NCBI GenBank assembly: GCA_964637655.1
Contig: CAZWUZ010000056.1
Location: 1 to 15,607, forward strand
Length of the DNA: 15,607 nt
Source of the DNA: CAZWUZ01 sp964637655 [NCBI: uncultured bacterium]
GTDB lineage: Bacteria; DAOPZR01
Reading direction: 5' to 3'
Below the pieces are notes generated by a model. The model did no database searches and had not been told where the DNA came from. It worked only from the letters and a program-made list of their open reading frames with translations. Shown in pieces: positions 14,308-15,607 of this stretch. The translations under genes and the position numbers were made by a program. Each line of letters starts with the position of its first letter. Within the stretch, counting starts at the first letter, position 1.

Positions 14308-15393
14308 TCAGCGGCGCACCTGCCGCCACAGGCCCCACAGGCCGGCGCCGGAGAACACGAGGTTCGGGAGCCACATCGACTGCGGCGGCAGCGTGCCGGC
14401 GGTGCAGACGGGAGTCAGCCCGATGCTCATCAGGTAGTAGGCGAAGAGCAGCAGCAGGGAGAGCCCGAAGCCCATCGCCCGCCCGCTCTTTTTCGCCAGC
14501 ATGCCGAGCGGCACCCCGGCGAGGGCAAAGGCGAGGCAGGCGAAGGGGAGCGCCAGCTTGCGGTGGTACTCGGTGGCGCATTCCCGCGCCAGCGCGTAAT
14601 CCTCCGCGGCCAGCGCCTGCTGCCGGCGCTGGCGCAGTTCGCGGATGGCAATCTCGTTGATCCCCGCTTCGCGGGCCCCGAGCATCGGCCCGGCGAGCGC
14701 GATGCGGAAGGTGAATTCCGCCGCCTTCGAAGCGTAGTAGGTGCTCCCGTCGACCGTGCGGTGCATCACCGCGTTGTAGAGTTTGAATACCATCGCCTCG
14801 TCACCCTCGCGGTACCAGATGCCGGTATCGGCATAAATCGACCGGCGTTCACTGGCCAGTTCCTCGAGCCGCACCCCGCCCATGACCTGCCGCTCATTGT
14901 CCGCGCTGTCGACATAGAGCAGCGTACCACCCAGTTTGAGCTGCACGTGCGGCTGGATGGTGACATACCGGCCCCGCTGCAGGACGCGGTACATCAGGTC
15001 CTTGAACTGCGCGTAGGCGGTGACGGCGACGCTGTCACTGAGCCACAGCGTGCCGAGCGAGAGCAGCAGGCCGAGCCCGATAACCGGCACAGCGAGACGG
15101 GCGAGGTTGAAGCCGCAGGCACGCAGCACGAGGATCTCATTGTCCGCCGCGAGCCGCCCGAAAGCCATGAGCACCGCCATGAGCAGCGCCATGGGGATGG
15201 TCAGGGTCAGGGTGAAGGGGAAAAAGAGGAGCAGCAGTTCCACCGCCAGGTCGAGCGGCAGGTCCTTCTCCATGACCAGGTCGACCAGTTTGAGCACCCG
15301 TTCGAGCATGACCAGCGACGAGAAGAGCACGAAGCCGAGCAGGAACGGGGGGATGATCTCGCGGATGATGTAGCGGCTGAGAACGCGGAACAT
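14308..15393 (-). CDS. LptF/LptG-family LPS-export permease
   Basis: This encodes a 361-residue permease of the YjgP/YjgQ family. In Gram-negative bacteria LptF and LptG with LptB extract lipopolysaccharide from the inner membrane for transport to the outer membrane. It begins MFRVLSRYIIREIIPPFLLG, typical of the family. Three membrane segments precede a periplasmic domain (about residues 125-265), and three follow (PFACLAFALAGVPLGM, the LLLLFAYYLMS segment and a final WLPNLVF segment). The length equals E. coli LptF/LptG. I cannot say whether it is F or G; only one is present. The ATG at 15393 is the first base of the predicted transcript and has no ribosome-binding site, which suggests leaderless translation. 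Confidence 0.88.
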   Translation of the reverse strand: MFRVLSRYIIREIIPPFLLGFVLFSSLVMLERVLKLVDLVMEKDLPLDLAVELLLLFFPFTLTLTIPMALLMAVLMAFGRLAADNEILVLRACGFNLARLAVPVIGLGLLLSLGTLWLSDSVAVTAYAQFKDLMYRVLQRGRYVTIQPHVQLKLGGTLLYVDSADNERQVMGGVRLEELASERRSIYADTGIWYREGDEAMVFKLYNAVMHRTVDGSTYYASKAAEFTFRIALAGPMLGAREAGINEIAIRELRQRRQQALAAEDYALARECATEYHRKLALPFACLAFALAGVPLGMLAKKSGRAMGFGLSLLLLFAYYLMSIGLTPVCTAGTLPPQSMWLPNLVFSGAGLWGLWRQVRR

Positions 15394-15399
15394 GCAGCG

Positions 15400-15429
15400 A
15401 GTGTAGCACACGCTGGCAGCGCTTGACAA
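15400..15429 (-). promoter_or_regulatory. Promoter of lptF-like gene, leaderless
   Basis: On the minus strand a -35 box TTGTCA (15429-15424) is followed by an 18-nt spacer and a -10 box TACACT (15405-15400) preceded by TGC. The predicted start is near 15393, on the A of the lptF ATG. The -35 box shares five bases with the -35 box of the divergent promoter at 15423-15451. Confidence 0.6.
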
Positions 15430-15451
15430 GGCATCGCCGGAGTGCTACTAT
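15423..15451 (+). promoter_or_regulatory. Promoter of the gene at 15488
   Basis: A perfect -35 box TTGACA (15423-15428) is followed by a 17-nt spacer and a -10 box TACTAT (15446-15451) preceded by TGC (extended -10). The predicted start is near 15458, giving a leader of about 30 nt with an AGGGGGA ribosome-binding site near 15476. It faces away from lptF, and its -35 box overlaps the lptF -35 box on the opposite strand. Confidence 0.65.
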
Positions 15452-15487
15452 CGCGCTGCACACGGGGATTCCCGCAGGGGGACGACG

Positions 15488-15607
15488 ATGCTGGTAAAAC
15501 GTCTGGAAGACGCGTACGAGTTCAGCAGCATGACCAATGACGGGGCGTTCATGATTTCGCTGACGCTCAAGGATGACGGCAGCGAGACGCTGTATACCAT
15601 GCCGCTC
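15488..15607 (+). CDS. Unidentified protein, N-terminal 40 residues (cut by window edge)
   Basis: An ATG 6-7 nt after AGGGGGA opens a frame that stays open to the end of the window. The 40 residues begin MLVKRLEDAYEF and include MTNDGAFMISLTLKDDG. They are soluble in character, with no signal peptide. I do not recognise a family from this piece. The strong promoter and ribosome-binding site make a real gene likely. Confidence 0.7.
   Translation, partial: MLVKRLEDAYEFSSMTNDGAFMISLTLKDDGSETLYTMPL

Noticed and set aside
14281-15426. A 381-codon plus-strand frame antisense to lptF
   Set aside because: The product is a His/Gln/Glu/Arg-rich composition typical of antisense to membrane-protein genes; lptF is clear on the minus strand.
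1-15607. CRISPR arrays, tRNA or rRNA genes, prophage or complete transposon
   Set aside because: I saw no regularly spaced repeats, no cloverleaf or rRNA core motif, and no integrase, phage structural or transposase gene.

Overview
The window is a gene-dense, high-GC bacterial chromosome segment, mostly housekeeping. It contains a lipid-transport permease of the MlaE type, an LptF/LptG-type LPS-export permease and a flagellar hook protein, so the host is probably a flagellated diderm. The order rpsF-ssb-rpsR-DUF2232-rplI-dnaB resembles gene orders I associate with deltaproteobacterial-type lineages and, in part, Firmicutes (yybS-yybT-rplI-dnaC). I cannot fix the phylum from the sequence alone.

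Layout. (1) Bases 1-270, minus strand: a HicA toxin gene and the first codons of HicB, with a near-consensus promoter whose predicted start point falls on the GTG start codon of hicA. (2) Bases 324-6036, plus strand: one long, tightly overlapping operon. It has an extended -10 promoter and a leader that can fold like the S6:S18 autoregulatory element, followed by rpsF, ssb, rpsR, a DUF2232 membrane protein, rplI, dnaB, an mlaE-like permease and a metallophosphoesterase. (3) Bases 6037-6262: a short gap holding a palindromic pair of 9-nt tandem repeat arrays. (4) Bases 6263-7629: a Nudix hydrolase overlapping a conserved protein of unknown function. (5) Bases 7626-11061: a strong promoter, then an uncharacterised helical protein, a WalJ/YycJ-like metallo-beta-lactamase-fold protein and argS. 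(6) Bases 11062-11348: a 201-bp MITE-like element with 37-bp inverted ends, then a sigma-28-like -10 box. (7) Bases 11349-13475: an enlarged flgE. (8) Bases 13525-13555: a hairpin between convergent genes. (9) Bases 13578-15393, minus strand: lptF-like, then DUF948 (YtxG-like) and YtxH-like genes with their own promoter. (10) Bases 15423-15607: a promoter and the first 40 codons of an unidentified gene, divergent from lptF and with a -35 box that overlaps the lptF -35 box.

How the genes work together: the main operon links ribosomal proteins S6, S18 and L9 with single-stranded DNA binding and the replicative helicase, and appends envelope lipid transport. I see no CRISPR array, rRNA, tRNA, complete transposon or obvious defence island beyond HicAB. 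The most interesting leads are the two candidate leaderless promoters, the overlapping divergent -35 boxes, the two small repeat elements, the uncharacterised genes at 6715-7629 and 7672-8646, and the SSB with a histidine after its usual terminal Pro-Phe. I found no convincing undescribed multi-gene system.
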